DNA of 64,000 nucleotides, taken from assembly GCF_007954355.1 (NCBI RefSeq), contig NZ_VOLR01000003.1, forward strand, positions 1-64,000, in the 5' to 3' direction. Under the pieces are notes generated by a model. That model saw only the letters and a program-made list of their open reading frames with translations, did no database searches and was not told the DNA's origin. The position numbers and the translations under genes are program-made. The DNA is from Colwellia hornerae. GTDB taxonomy: Bacteria > Pseudomonadota > Gammaproteobacteria > Enterobacterales > Alteromonadaceae. Position 1 is the first letter of the stretch; the number at the start of each line of letters is the position of its first letter. Shown here piece by piece: positions 55,897 to 64,000 of the stretch.

Positions 55897-56978
55897 TGGC
55901 CGATTTACGAATAAAAATTAATGTCGATTATGACGATTTTTCGTTATCTATTGATCAGCAAATATCACTTACTGGCATTACCGGTATTTTTGGTCATTCG
56001 GGTTCAGGTAAGTCGACGCTATTAAAAGTTATTGCGGGGCTTGATAAAGATGCTCAGGGTCAGTTGTTGATTAATGATACTATTTTATTCGACAGCCAAG
56101 CGAAAACTTTTCTTGCGCCACAGCAAAGAAATATAGGCTTAGTGTTTCAAAATAGTCGTTTGTTTCCTCATCTTACGGTTGAAGAAAATTTACGTTATGG
56201 ACAAAAACGTAAAAAGAATAATGTTACGAATAAGCCATTAGATTTTTCAGAAATTGTAGCCTTAACCCAGCTAGAAAGTTTATTGGTGAAATCAGTCGCG
56301 CAGCTTTCAGGTGGCGAACAGCAGCGTGTGGCATTAGCTCGAGCATTATTAGCTGAGCCACGATTACTATTACTCGATGAACCGCTCAGTGCATTAGACG
56401 ATCAGAATAAAATCCTGATGCTGACCTTGTTAGAGAAAGTGCAAAAGCAGTTAAACTTACCTATGTTATATGTCAGTCATTCTTTGGCTGAAATTCAGCA
56501 GTTAGCCAATAGTCTGTTAGTGTTATCCTCAGGAAAAGTCAGCCATTATGGTGATATTCATCAAGTGATACATCAGTTGACCACCGACAATGAAATACTG
56601 CATCAAACGAGTTTGTCATTAACGGTAAAAGAGCACTTACCCGCGTATGGCTTAACAAGTTTAGTTTTGGCTGAGCAGCAAATATTAATGGCCTTAAATG
56701 ATCATCTTGAAATAGCTAAACAAGCGCGCTGTATTATTGCCGCTAGTGACATTAGTGTCACCTTGCATGAGCCAAGAGAAAGCTCGATAGTGAATCATTT
56801 ACAGGGAATTATAACCGGTTTTAATCGCTGTAATGCACAAATACTGTTAACGGTTAATTGCTCAGGACAAGATTTTTTTGTCACCATTACCGCCTGGTCA
56901 GCTAATCGCTTATCCTTGGTGCTTGAACAGTCTATCTATATTCAATTTAAAGCTAATGCTGTGCGTATACTGCGTTAA
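55896..56978 (+). CDS. modC: Molybdate ABC transporter ATP-binding protein ModC
   Basis: The protein has 360 residues. Walker A is GHSGSGKST, the signature is LSGGEQQRVALARALL, Walker B is LLLLDEPLSALD and the switch His is in YVSHSLAEIQ. The C-terminal third is a TOBE/MOBE molybdate-binding domain. It overlaps the modB stop (TGATG). The domain could give feedback control of uptake. It is complete; no ModE repressor gene is present in the window. Confidence 0.96.
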   Translation: MADLRIKINVDYDDFSLSIDQQISLTGITGIFGHSGSGKSTLLKVIAGLDKDAQGQLLINDTILFDSQAKTFLAPQQRNIGLVFQNSRLFPHLTVEENLRYGQKRKKNNVTNKPLDFSEIVALTQLESLLVKSVAQLSGGEQQRVALARALLAEPRLLLLDEPLSALDDQNKILMLTLLEKVQKQLNLPMLYVSHSLAEIQQLANSLLVLSSGKVSHYGDIHQVIHQLTTDNEILHQTSLSLTVKEHLPAYGLTSLVLAEQQILMALNDHLEIAKQARCIIAASDISVTLHEPRESSIVNHLQGIITGFNRCNAQILLTVNCSGQDFFVTITAWSANRLSLVLEQSIYIQFKANAVRILR

Positions 56979-57003
56979 TCGCCATAAGGAAATTATTTAG
57001 CTA

Positions 57004-57753
57004 ATGTTATCTCAACACGAACAACTACGTTACAGTCGTCAAATTATGCTCAATAAAATAGGTGAGCAAGGGCAGTTAGCGCTGCGTGAAGCTAAAGTAC
57101 TAATCGTTGGTGTCGGCGGGCTAGGTAATCCGGTCAGTTTATATTTAGCGGCCGCCGGAGTAGGTACTTTATTTATCGCCGACGGTGACAAGGTCGAGAT
57201 GACTAATTTACAGCGACAAATATTATTCACTGAAAATGACATTGGTCATAATAAAGCTGATGTTGGTGCTGAAAAATTGCAACAACATAACAGTGATATT
57301 ACGATTGAAGTAATTGATGAGATGCTCGATGAAGAATTAGCAAACTATTACATTGAACAGGTCGATGTGGTGCTTGATTGTACCGACAATATCACCACGC
57401 GTTATTTATTAAATCAAATCTGTGTTGAGCAAAAAACGCCGTTAATTGTTGGTGCGGCTACGGGTTTTGACGGTCAGCAATTAGTGATTGACCCCAGAAA
57501 TCCAGCGAGTGCTTGCTATCAATGCTTGTTTCCTGCGAGTGAAAAAGCGCCTAGCCAAAATTGTCAAACCGTTGGTATTGTCGGTCCGGTATTAGCGATT
57601 ATAGCCGGTATGCAGTCGTTACAGGCCATTAAATTATTAACCGGCAACACCATACATATTAATCAGTTAAATCTCTTTGATGGTTTATCAAATCAATGGC
57701 AACAATTTACCTTAAATAAACAGGCCGATTGTCCGGTCTGTAGTACGAGCTAG
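57004..57753 (+). CDS. moeB: Molybdopterin-synthase adenylyltransferase MoeB
   Basis: The protein has 249 residues of the E1-like fold. The ATP-binding loop GVGGLGNPVSLYLAAAGVG, the motif NLQRQILFTENDIGHNKAD and two Cys pairs (CYQC and CPVC) for zinc are present. It adenylylates the C-terminal Gly of MoaD. It ends the molybdenum operon. A ThiF-like role is possible, but the position favours MoeB. Confidence 0.95.
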   Translation: MLSQHEQLRYSRQIMLNKIGEQGQLALREAKVLIVGVGGLGNPVSLYLAAAGVGTLFIADGDKVEMTNLQRQILFTENDIGHNKADVGAEKLQQHNSDITIEVIDEMLDEELANYYIEQVDVVLDCTDNITTRYLLNQICVEQKTPLIVGAATGFDGQQLVIDPRNPASACYQCLFPASEKAPSQNCQTVGIVGPVLAIIAGMQSLQAIKLLTGNTIHINQLNLFDGLSNQWQQFTLNKQADCPVCSTS

Positions 57754-57770
57754 ACAACTTATGCGCATTA

Positions 57771-57801
57771 GTGACACTTAGTTAAATGAACTAAGTGTCA
57801 C
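57771..57801. terminator. Perfect palindrome after moeB
   Basis: GTGACACTTAGTT / AACTAAGTGTCAC: a 13-bp perfect inverted repeat with a 5-nt loop, between the convergent moeB and DUF885 genes. No long T run follows on either strand. It is probably a bidirectional terminator but could be a protein-binding site. Confidence 0.65.
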
Positions 57802-57820
57802 CTCATATAGCGATGCGTGT

Positions 57821-59641
57821 TTACTCACTTACGATGCTTTTTTTCTTATCGTCAGCTGCGATTGTTAATAACGTTGTGGCAATATAGGCGTTAATTTGGT
57901 CTTCCAGTACTTGTAGCGGTACGGAACCATTTTTCAAAATTTGATGATGAAACTCACGGACATCAAAGTTTTGTCCCAATTCAGCTGCTGTTTTTTTACG
58001 TAGGTTTCTGATGGTTATCTCACCAATCTTGTAAGATAACGCTTGTCCTGGCCATGATATATAACGATCAATTTCTGTTTGCACATTGTGTGATGAAAGT
58101 GCGGTGTTATCGGTCATAAAGTTTATCGCACGCGCTCTTGACCAGTCCATAACATGCATACCTGTATCAACAACAAGTCGGGCTGCCCGCCACATTTCAT
58201 AGGTCAGTCGACCAAAATTACTGTAGTGGTCTTGGTATATGCCGGCTTCAATACCTAACCATTCAGCATACAAGCCCCAACCTTCGCCAAAGGCAGAAAT
58301 GTAGGCATTTCTGCGGTATGAAGGTAAGTTATCTAATTCGCTATTCAATGATATTTGCAAATGATGCCCAGGGACACCCTCATGTAAGGTTAAAGCGGGT
58401 AAAACATAAAGTGGACGTTTGTCTAACGCGTAGGTATTAACCCAATAATAGCCGGGCTGAGTATCATTTTGCGCTCGAATATAGCGCCCGGTAGTATATT
58501 TAGGGGCGATGCTGTCTGGTACAGGTGCAACGCCATAAGGCGTGCGAGGTAAATGCTTAAAGAGTGCGGGTAATTTAGCATCCATTTGTTTGGCAATATA
58601 GGCAGCTTCTTTAAGTAAGGCTAACGGCGTTTTTGCATAAAACTGTGCATCAGTCCGTAAGAAATCAGTGAACTCAGCAAAAGTCCCTTTAAAGCCAGTT
58701 TTTACAATGATCTCAGCCATTTCTTGACGAATACGTTTTACTTCACTTAAACCTAAGGTATGAATTTGCTCAGGTGTCATATTTGTTGTGGTGTAGTGCT
58801 TAACTCTATTACGATAAAATTCATTACCGTTAGCTGTCGCTGACACGCCAATAGTTTTGCGGGCATTTGGAAAATACTCTTGGGTAAAAAATTGATAATA
58901 GTGCTGATAAGCAGGAATAACTTTAGTTTTTAATAGCGCAATAAGCTGGCTTTTTTTATCAGCAAGCACGTCAGGGGCAATTAAATTTGACGCTGTGTTA
59001 AAAGGCTTAAGAAATTCAGAATTTTCAGCATGCTCAGGAATAAAGGCAAGTATTGACTGTTCATAGCCTATTAATACCGCTTGAGGTTGGGTGATCCCTG
59101 TCGATAATCCCTGCTGCATCCAATAAATGTTTTGATCAAAATATAGCGGAAGCGCTGATAATTTATTTAAATAGAAGTCGATATCTTTTTCTTTATTAAA
59201 TGCGGTATTGTTGATGAAAAAACTTAAATTAGAGTGAAAACCTGACTCAGCATTGAATGGCATGTAATGAGCTTTAAAATGATACTGAGCAATACTATTA
59301 TCAAGTTGGGCTTTAATAATGGCATAATTAATTTTATTATCGTCTGAGAGTGACGTTTGAGTTATCTTTTCAAATGCTGCCGCGATAGTGAGACGCTGTT
59401 GGTATTTTTTTTCCAATGTTTGTGGTGATAAATCAGGCCAATAGCTTTCCTCGTTTGGCTCGCCACCTTCTTGATAAATACCTGTGCTGGCACGATGATC
59501 TAATAGTGCTTTAACCGTACTATCAAATTTTTCGTTAGCGGTGTTTTGTGGCGAGTTTTTGCTATTCATGGTGAGTTGACAAGCGCTAAGTGAAACAAGA
59601 ATAGCGGGCATGACCAGAAACTTACACAAAGAAAAATTCAT
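57821..59641 (-). CDS. DUF885 lipoprotein, probable metallopeptidase
   Basis: The protein has 606 residues. The signal peptide ends in the lipobox LSAC (Cys21), so it should be anchored to a membrane as a lipoprotein. The motif LHEGVPGHHLQISL (about 415-428), with H-E-x3-H-like zinc ligands, and the downstream GEGWGLYAEWLG are the DUF885 signatures. A zinc-dependent peptidase activity is likely but unproven. It converges on moeB across a perfect palindrome. Confidence 0.88.
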   Translation of the reverse strand: MNFSLCKFLVMPAILVSLSACQLTMNSKNSPQNTANEKFDSTVKALLDHRASTGIYQEGGEPNEESYWPDLSPQTLEKKYQQRLTIAAAFEKITQTSLSDDNKINYAIIKAQLDNSIAQYHFKAHYMPFNAESGFHSNLSFFINNTAFNKEKDIDFYLNKLSALPLYFDQNIYWMQQGLSTGITQPQAVLIGYEQSILAFIPEHAENSEFLKPFNTASNLIAPDVLADKKSQLIALLKTKVIPAYQHYYQFFTQEYFPNARKTIGVSATANGNEFYRNRVKHYTTTNMTPEQIHTLGLSEVKRIRQEMAEIIVKTGFKGTFAEFTDFLRTDAQFYAKTPLALLKEAAYIAKQMDAKLPALFKHLPRTPYGVAPVPDSIAPKYTTGRYIRAQNDTQPGYYWVNTYALDKRPLYVLPALTLHEGVPGHHLQISLNSELDNLPSYRRNAYISAFGEGWGLYAEWLGIEAGIYQDHYSNFGRLTYEMWRAARLVVDTGMHVMDWSRARAINFMTDNTALSSHNVQTEIDRYISWPGQALSYKIGEITIRNLRKKTAAELGQNFDVREFHHQILKNGSVPLQVLEDQINAYIATTLLTIAADDKKKSIVSE

Positions 59642-59776
59642 ATTTTATTAAATTCCTACGGTTATAAACAGTCAATAAAGTAACGCAATTTTATCCAAGT
59701 AAATAGCATTGTACGACGAATTGTTCTTGTTATCCGATCAAGTGCCTGACAAGTACAACATTTACGCGAAACTGAA

Positions 59777-59797
59777 TTTTCGTTATCTCAACGAAAA
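59777..59797. other. Short dyad in the 59642-59939 gap
   Basis: TTTTCGTT / AACGAAAA with a 5-nt loop, between the divergent DUF885 and PLP genes. It could be an operator. Nothing else is seen in this gap. Confidence 0.35.
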
Positions 59798-59939
59798 GCC
59801 GTTAAGTTTAGAGTTTTTTTCTCTATATTACTTTTATTTGAATTATTTTTGCGTATTGATTGTTTTTATTGGTTTTTGATTGCTCATTAATCAGGTTTTG
59901 CTAGAATTATTTATCGAAACAACACACGAGCCGTCAGTC

Positions 59940-61511
59940 ATGTCACTTGAAAATCACTTTCTTCCTTTTAGAAATAATATTATTGGTCAATCATTAAACC
60001 ATGAAATCAATGGTAAGCAATTAGATATTGTTTACGCTGATTGGACCGCAAGTGGTCGACTTTATGCGCCAATTGAACACTACATTACCGATACTTTAGG
60101 GCCTTTTGTTGCTAATACCCATACCGAAACCAATTTAACGGGTTGCGCGATGACCCATGCTTATCATGATGCGCAAAAAATAATAAAACGCCATGTAAAC
60201 GCTTGCGATAATGACGTATTGATCACAGCAGAAGCAGGTATGACTGGTGTTATTAATAAGTTTCAACGTATTCTAGGTTTGCGTATTCCTGAACGGATGC
60301 AAGCACAAGTGAAGTTTGATGACTGTGATAAACCCGTTGTTTTCATTACCCATATGGAACACCATTCAAACCAAACCACTTGGTATGAGTGTGATATCAC
60401 ATTAGAGATTGTTGACCCTGACAGCCATGGTTTACCGTCACTTGAACATTTACAACTCTTGTTAGAAAAATACCAAGCTAGAAAAGTCAAAATAGGCTCG
60501 TTTTCCGCGTGTTCTAATGTTACCGGTATTAAAACCCCTTACCATTTGCTCGCAGAAAAAATGCACGAACATGGCGGCTTATGTTTTGTCGATTTTGCCT
60601 GTTCAGCACCTTATGTTGATATCGATATGCACCCAACAAACTCTAAACAAAGCTTAGACGCCATTTATTTTTCTCCGCATAAATTTCTTGGTGGGCCAGG
60701 CAGTTCGGGTGTTCTTATCTTCAATAAAGCACTCTATAAAAACAGAGTACCGGATCATCCCGGCGGTGGAACAGTCACTTGGACAAACCCATGGGGAGAG
60801 CACAGCTTTTTCAACAATATTGAAATGCGCGAAGATGGTGGCACGCCCGGATTTTTACAATGTATTCGCACCGCCTTAGCGATAAAAGTAAAGAACGCTA
60901 TGGGCGTTGATAAAATTACCGCCCGTGAAAAAGAAATTACTGATTATGTTATGACTGAGTTAGCCAAAAATGACAAGGTAGTGATGCTAGAAAAGAATGT
61001 TAAAGACCGTTTAGCGATTGTTTCTTTTTACCTACCTAATGTTCATTATAATTTAGTGGTGCGTTTGCTCAACGATAAGTTTGGTGTGCAAACACGTGGT
61101 GGTTGTTCATGTGCGGGCACTTATGGCCATATATTATTAAATGTTGATCATGATACGTCGAACAAGATCACCGAAAAAATTAATAGCGGTGACTATGCTG
61201 AAAAACCTGGCTGGATCCGTGCGTCGTTTCATCCTACCACCTCTGATAAGGAAGTAAGATATATTGTTGAAGCGATTAATCAAGTCACTGAAAATATTGT
61301 TGAATGGGCAAAAGAATATCGTTTTAATCCAGCTAGTGGCGATTTTGAACATAAAAATTCTGCGGTCGAATATCCAAGCCTCAGTGATTTTAATGCCTTA
61401 GTGCTACCTGATACTGCAGTGGCAGAAACTAAACATCAGGCTGATATAAAACAAAATAATAGCACCGAGATTAAAACGTCATCTTCATTACTTAAGAAAA
61501 TCTTTGGTTAG
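59940..61511 (+). CDS. Cysteine-desulfurase-like PLP-dependent enzyme (class V aminotransferase fold)
   Basis: The protein has 523 residues from ATG 59940. PLP-binding elements: YADWTASGRLYAPI at the start, ITAEAGMTGVIN, VDFACSAPYVDID and the Schiff-base Lys in YFSPHKFLGGPGSSG (about residue 248). GGCSCAG near residue 395 carries two Cys like the active Cys loop of desulfurases. The protein is longer than IscS (about 400), with an added C-terminal tail. The substrate is not known; it may act on cysteine or selenocysteine. The longer TTG frame from 59880 has no family support. Confidence 0.85.
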   Translation: MSLENHFLPFRNNIIGQSLNHEINGKQLDIVYADWTASGRLYAPIEHYITDTLGPFVANTHTETNLTGCAMTHAYHDAQKIIKRHVNACDNDVLITAEAGMTGVINKFQRILGLRIPERMQAQVKFDDCDKPVVFITHMEHHSNQTTWYECDITLEIVDPDSHGLPSLEHLQLLLEKYQARKVKIGSFSACSNVTGIKTPYHLLAEKMHEHGGLCFVDFACSAPYVDIDMHPTNSKQSLDAIYFSPHKFLGGPGSSGVLIFNKALYKNRVPDHPGGGTVTWTNPWGEHSFFNNIEMREDGGTPGFLQCIRTALAIKVKNAMGVDKITAREKEITDYVMTELAKNDKVVMLEKNVKDRLAIVSFYLPNVHYNLVVRLLNDKFGVQTRGGCSCAGTYGHILLNVDHDTSNKITEKINSGDYAEKPGWIRASFHPTTSDKEVRYIVEAINQVTENIVEWAKEYRFNPASGDFEHKNSAVEYPSLSDFNALVLPDTAVAETKHQADIKQNNSTEIKTSSSLLKKIFG

Positions 61512-61544
61512 TCCCATTTGTCATATTAATTAGTGGGAAAATGA

Positions 61545-62150
61545 TCATTTTTCAAAGTGAATGATCATTTCCGCAGCAACACAATGACATTCATCTGCGC
61601 ATTCAGGACACTCATAGCCTTGTTTACTGAGTTCATTCCAGCGATCTGGATGTTCTTTAATTAACACGCCACCACATTTAGTGAAATATTTTACTGCACT
61701 ATTACCTGGGCTTTGTTTCCATAAATGACTGACCCCTGCACTTGCACCTTGTTTAATCGCGGCTTGTGTTGATAATTTGAGTAGCTGACTGCCAACACCA
61801 TAACCACGGTAATTTTCATCAACCGTATTGCATTTGAAATAACAAACTTTTTCGCTGGGTTGTTGCCATAATTCTGGGCTGCACCAAACGTCAATTTCCC
61901 ATTGATTAATGGCGTAAGTTAAGCGAAAACCTATCAGTATGTCATCTAAATAAGCGACAAAATTTGCATTGATTTCGGGACTGTCAGCAGATTTTAATAT
62001 GCCTTTGTTATACCAAATGCTCATGTTTGAATCGTCAATATAACCAGCACCATGAACCGCTGTGCCTAAGGCAATTATTGCTGAAAAATCGCGGGGTAAC
62101 ATTTCACGGTACGACACTTGAGACTTTACTGAATTAAACTGTTTTTTCAT
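61545..62150 (-). CDS. GNAT-family acetyltransferase with C-terminal Cys cluster
   Basis: The protein has 201 residues. The GNAT acetyl-CoA motif is YRGYGVGSQLLKLSTQAAI (about 113-131). The C-terminus contains YECPECADECHCVAAEMI: four Cys and one His in 14 residues, possibly a metal site absent from ordinary GNAT enzymes. The acceptor is unknown. It is convergent with the PLP gene (34 bp apart) and divergent from the FAD oxidase. Confidence 0.85.
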   Translation of the reverse strand: MKKQFNSVKSQVSYREMLPRDFSAIIALGTAVHGAGYIDDSNMSIWYNKGILKSADSPEINANFVAYLDDILIGFRLTYAINQWEIDVWCSPELWQQPSEKVCYFKCNTVDENYRGYGVGSQLLKLSTQAAIKQGASAGVSHLWKQSPGNSAVKYFTKCGGVLIKEHPDRWNELSKQGYECPECADECHCVAAEMIIHFEK

Positions 62151-62258
62151 TTTTTATATTTGTTTAAATAAAGTGATTTTTAGAAGATTGATCTTAGCAA
62201 ATTTCCTATAAATACGGTAAAGTTTCTGTGGTTTTCTTTCTTAAAGTAGTTTTGAAAA

Positions 62259-63629
62259 ATGTACGATCCTTTACACGATAAATCTCCTGGTTGTGGTGCC
62301 CCGTATCCCAAAAGTTACTGGGCTGAAAATGCTGATATTGATAATAATGCCCCGGCCAGTGACGGACAAATTAATCAAGATATAGATGTTGATGTTGCCA
62401 TCATAGGCGCCGGTTATACTGGGCTTTCTTGTGCGTTACATTTAGCGCGTGAACATGGTATTAAAGCCCATGTTATAGAGGCAAATCAAACGGCTTGGGG
62501 TTGTAGTGGTAGAAATGCTGGCTTTATTCTCAAGTCTTCAGGGCGCAAGTCTTATAGTGATATGACGCAAAAATGGGGTGAAGAAGTGATGCGCGGCATT
62601 TATGATGAAATGTGCGCTGGCGTTGAAACGGTTAAATCACTGATCGCTGAAGGTATCGACTGTGATGTACAAGCACGTGGTTTTTTAAAAGTCGCCCATA
62701 AACCCAGTAAGTTAGCTGAGCTTATTAGCCAAGCAAAACTGCAACAAAAAACCTTCGCAGGTATCAAGAATAGTGATGTGGAGATCTTAACGAGAAACGA
62801 AGTTCGCCAACAATACATGGACGATAAAAATGCTTATGGCGCGATTCGATATCAAGATGGTTTTGGTTTAAATCCGTTAAAACTAGCCTGGGGCTATCAA
62901 CGATTAGCACGTGAAGCAGGCGCTAAGGTTCATACCAGCTCTCCAGTGTTAGATATTTTAGATGAAGGGCACCAACAAAAATTGATAACACCTCAAGGTG
63001 TTGTTACGGCTAAAAAGATTGTTATTGCCACCAACGGATATACACCTAAAGGTTTTCATTCATTAACAACCGATCGAACTTTGCCGGTACTTTCACAAAT
63101 TATTGTCACCGAGCCTTTGTCAGAGCAACAGTTAGCCGATTGTAATTTTTTAACCTCTAATGTGGTCATGGATACACGTGCGCTAAAATACTATTACCGA
63201 AAGCTGCCTGACAACCGTATTCTATTTGGTGGCCGTGGCGCTATAACGGGTAAGTCTGCCGACGATCCTTATTACGCACAGCGCTTGTTGGCAGTGCTAA
63301 AAACAAGTTTTCCACCGTTAGCGAAGTTAAATTACCAGTATGCTTGGTCAGGTTGGATCTGTATGTCGTTAGACGACTTGCCTCATATTTATCAAAACAC
63401 TAAGAAAAATGTTTTTTACAGTATGGGTTACTGTGGCTCTGGCGTCTCATTTTCGGTGCAAGCAGGTAAGCGTCTGGCTGAAAAAGTAGCTGAAAAAGCT
63501 ATCGACCCCAAAATAGAAAACTTGCCACTCTATAATTGCCAGTTACCCAAATTTCCATTCGCACCATTGCGACGAGTTGGCCAGTGGGGATATTTTCATT
63601 ATGGAAAAATTAAAGATGAGTGGCTCTAG
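62259..63629 (+). CDS. FAD-dependent oxidoreductase (DAO family, PuuB-like)
   Basis: The protein has 456 residues. The FAD-binding Rossmann motif is VAIIGAGYTGLSCALHLA at about 49-66. The segment AWGCSGRNAGFIL after it is typical of the gamma-glutamylputrescine oxidase and related amine oxidases. The late region YSMGYCGSGVSFSVQAGKRLAEK contacts FAD. It should oxidise a primary or secondary amine with oxygen, giving peroxide. It has no polyamine genes next to it here, so the substrate is open. Confidence 0.88.
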   Translation: MYDPLHDKSPGCGAPYPKSYWAENADIDNNAPASDGQINQDIDVDVAIIGAGYTGLSCALHLAREHGIKAHVIEANQTAWGCSGRNAGFILKSSGRKSYSDMTQKWGEEVMRGIYDEMCAGVETVKSLIAEGIDCDVQARGFLKVAHKPSKLAELISQAKLQQKTFAGIKNSDVEILTRNEVRQQYMDDKNAYGAIRYQDGFGLNPLKLAWGYQRLAREAGAKVHTSSPVLDILDEGHQQKLITPQGVVTAKKIVIATNGYTPKGFHSLTTDRTLPVLSQIIVTEPLSEQQLADCNFLTSNVVMDTRALKYYYRKLPDNRILFGGRGAITGKSADDPYYAQRLLAVLKTSFPPLAKLNYQYAWSGWICMSLDDLPHIYQNTKKNVFYSMGYCGSGVSFSVQAGKRLAEKVAEKAIDPKIENLPLYNCQLPKFPFAPLRRVGQWGYFHYGKIKDEWL

Positions 63630-63712
63630 TTATTTTACCTTGGCCAAGGCGTAAGTTACTCTGATACTAAGTGAAGAAATGTTATTGAAACAGCTACTGA
63701 CCAGACACATAG

Positions 63713-63794
63713 ATAGGGCTATATTCAACCCAGATGTTTAATCAATGGATTAAACATCTGGGTTGGCTCTAAAGTTAAAACAATAGAGCCCTAT
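63713..63794. other. Nested palindromes in the 3-prime end of the window
   Basis: A perfect 17-bp inverted repeat at 63726-63742/63749-63765 (CAACCCAGATGTTTAAT and its complement, 6-nt loop) sits inside an outer 8-bp pair ATAGGGCT/AGCCCTAT at 63713-63720/63787-63794. A third small stem (CCCGA/TCGGG) follows at about 63798-63811. The region 63630-64000 shows no gene. It may be a stable RNA, a strong terminator for the FAD oxidase or the end of a mobile element. Confidence 0.55.
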
Positions 63795-64000
63795 GTCCCG
63801 AAAAGTCGGGTCTACTTAGGATTCACCAAAGATAGGGCGGATCCGTCAGAAATAAAAGTGATACGGGGACAAGGTATTAAAACATTTAAAGCTGTACTTT
63901 ATTACTCAGTCCTTTTGAATAAACACCAAGTTAATTTTAAATACCATACGATAATTAAGTTAAGTGACTTACTGGTTTGGTAACGTTATGGCGCTAATGA

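Overview
The window looks like the chromosome of a marine gammaproteobacterium of the Alteromonadales, most like Colwellia or a close relative. The reasons are the AT-rich sequence, the rpsU-yqeY-dnaG-rpoD operon divergent from tsaD, GlyGly-CTERM surface proteins, a MoaA-to-MoeB molybdenum operon, and the DUF3083, DUF3820, RMF and YebG proteins. This placement comes from gene content and protein flavour, not from a database search. Layout: (1) 1-4.0 kb is accessory. An IS256-type element runs off the left edge and has cut a PAS-GGDEF gene. Next come a UspA protein, an unknown gene and a PAS-AraC regulator preceded by several dyad-symmetric sites. (2) 4.2-13.8 kb holds a small membrane-anchored protein and a 2927-residue secreted protein. 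The large protein contains an almost perfect 2073-bp internal tandem duplication of a beta-helix unit, an H-type-lectin-like segment, about ten calcium-binding thrombospondin type 3 repeats, Ig/PKD-like domains and a GlyGly-CTERM sorting tail. (3) 13.8-15.6 kb is a rearranged stretch with a broken second copy of an outer-membrane protein gene, a tiny CxxC...CxxC protein, the intact outer-membrane gene and a tRNA with anticodon CAT. (4) 15.8-21.6 kb carries a second GlyGly-CTERM protein (LVIVD/choice-of-anchor B type), divergent from an overlapping mbnP-mbnH pair (copper protein plus di-heme enzyme), then a beta-barrel protein. (5) 21.7-34 kb is core: the rpoD macromolecular-synthesis operon, tsaD, plsY, folB-folK, uppP, an acyl-CoA dehydrogenase, a CnoX-like chaperedoxin and msrA. 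(6) 33.4-48.2 kb has a RegB/RegA-type redox two-component system, DUF3083 and DUF3820 genes, rmf, ung, the thrLABC operon with a visible attenuator, a response-regulator/CheC/diguanylate-cyclase operon, a YgjP-type metallopeptidase, yebG with a LexA box and dbpA. (7) 48.2-57.8 kb begins with a MITE-like inverted-repeat element and a hydrolase. moeA then diverges from a long molybdenum operon, moaA-mobA-moaB-moaC-moaD-moaE-modA-modB-modC-moeB, headed by a Moco riboswitch-like leader. (8) 57.8-64 kb holds a DUF885 lipoprotein, a cysteine-desulfurase-like PLP enzyme, a GNAT acetyltransferase, a PuuB-like FAD oxidase and a final non-coding stretch with nested palindromes. How the genes work together: the molybdenum cluster is a nearly complete route from molybdate uptake to finished cofactor, with its leader RNA as the likely sensor. 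The thr cluster turns aspartate semialdehyde into threonine under leader-peptide control. The mbnP-mbnH pair is predicted to make a periplasmic copper site by tryptophan oxidation. Several genes too short for ordinary ORF cut-offs were found by eye: rmf, thrL, a 45-aa zinc-ribbon-like protein and a possible 31-aa membrane peptide. I found no CRISPR array, prophage or rRNA.
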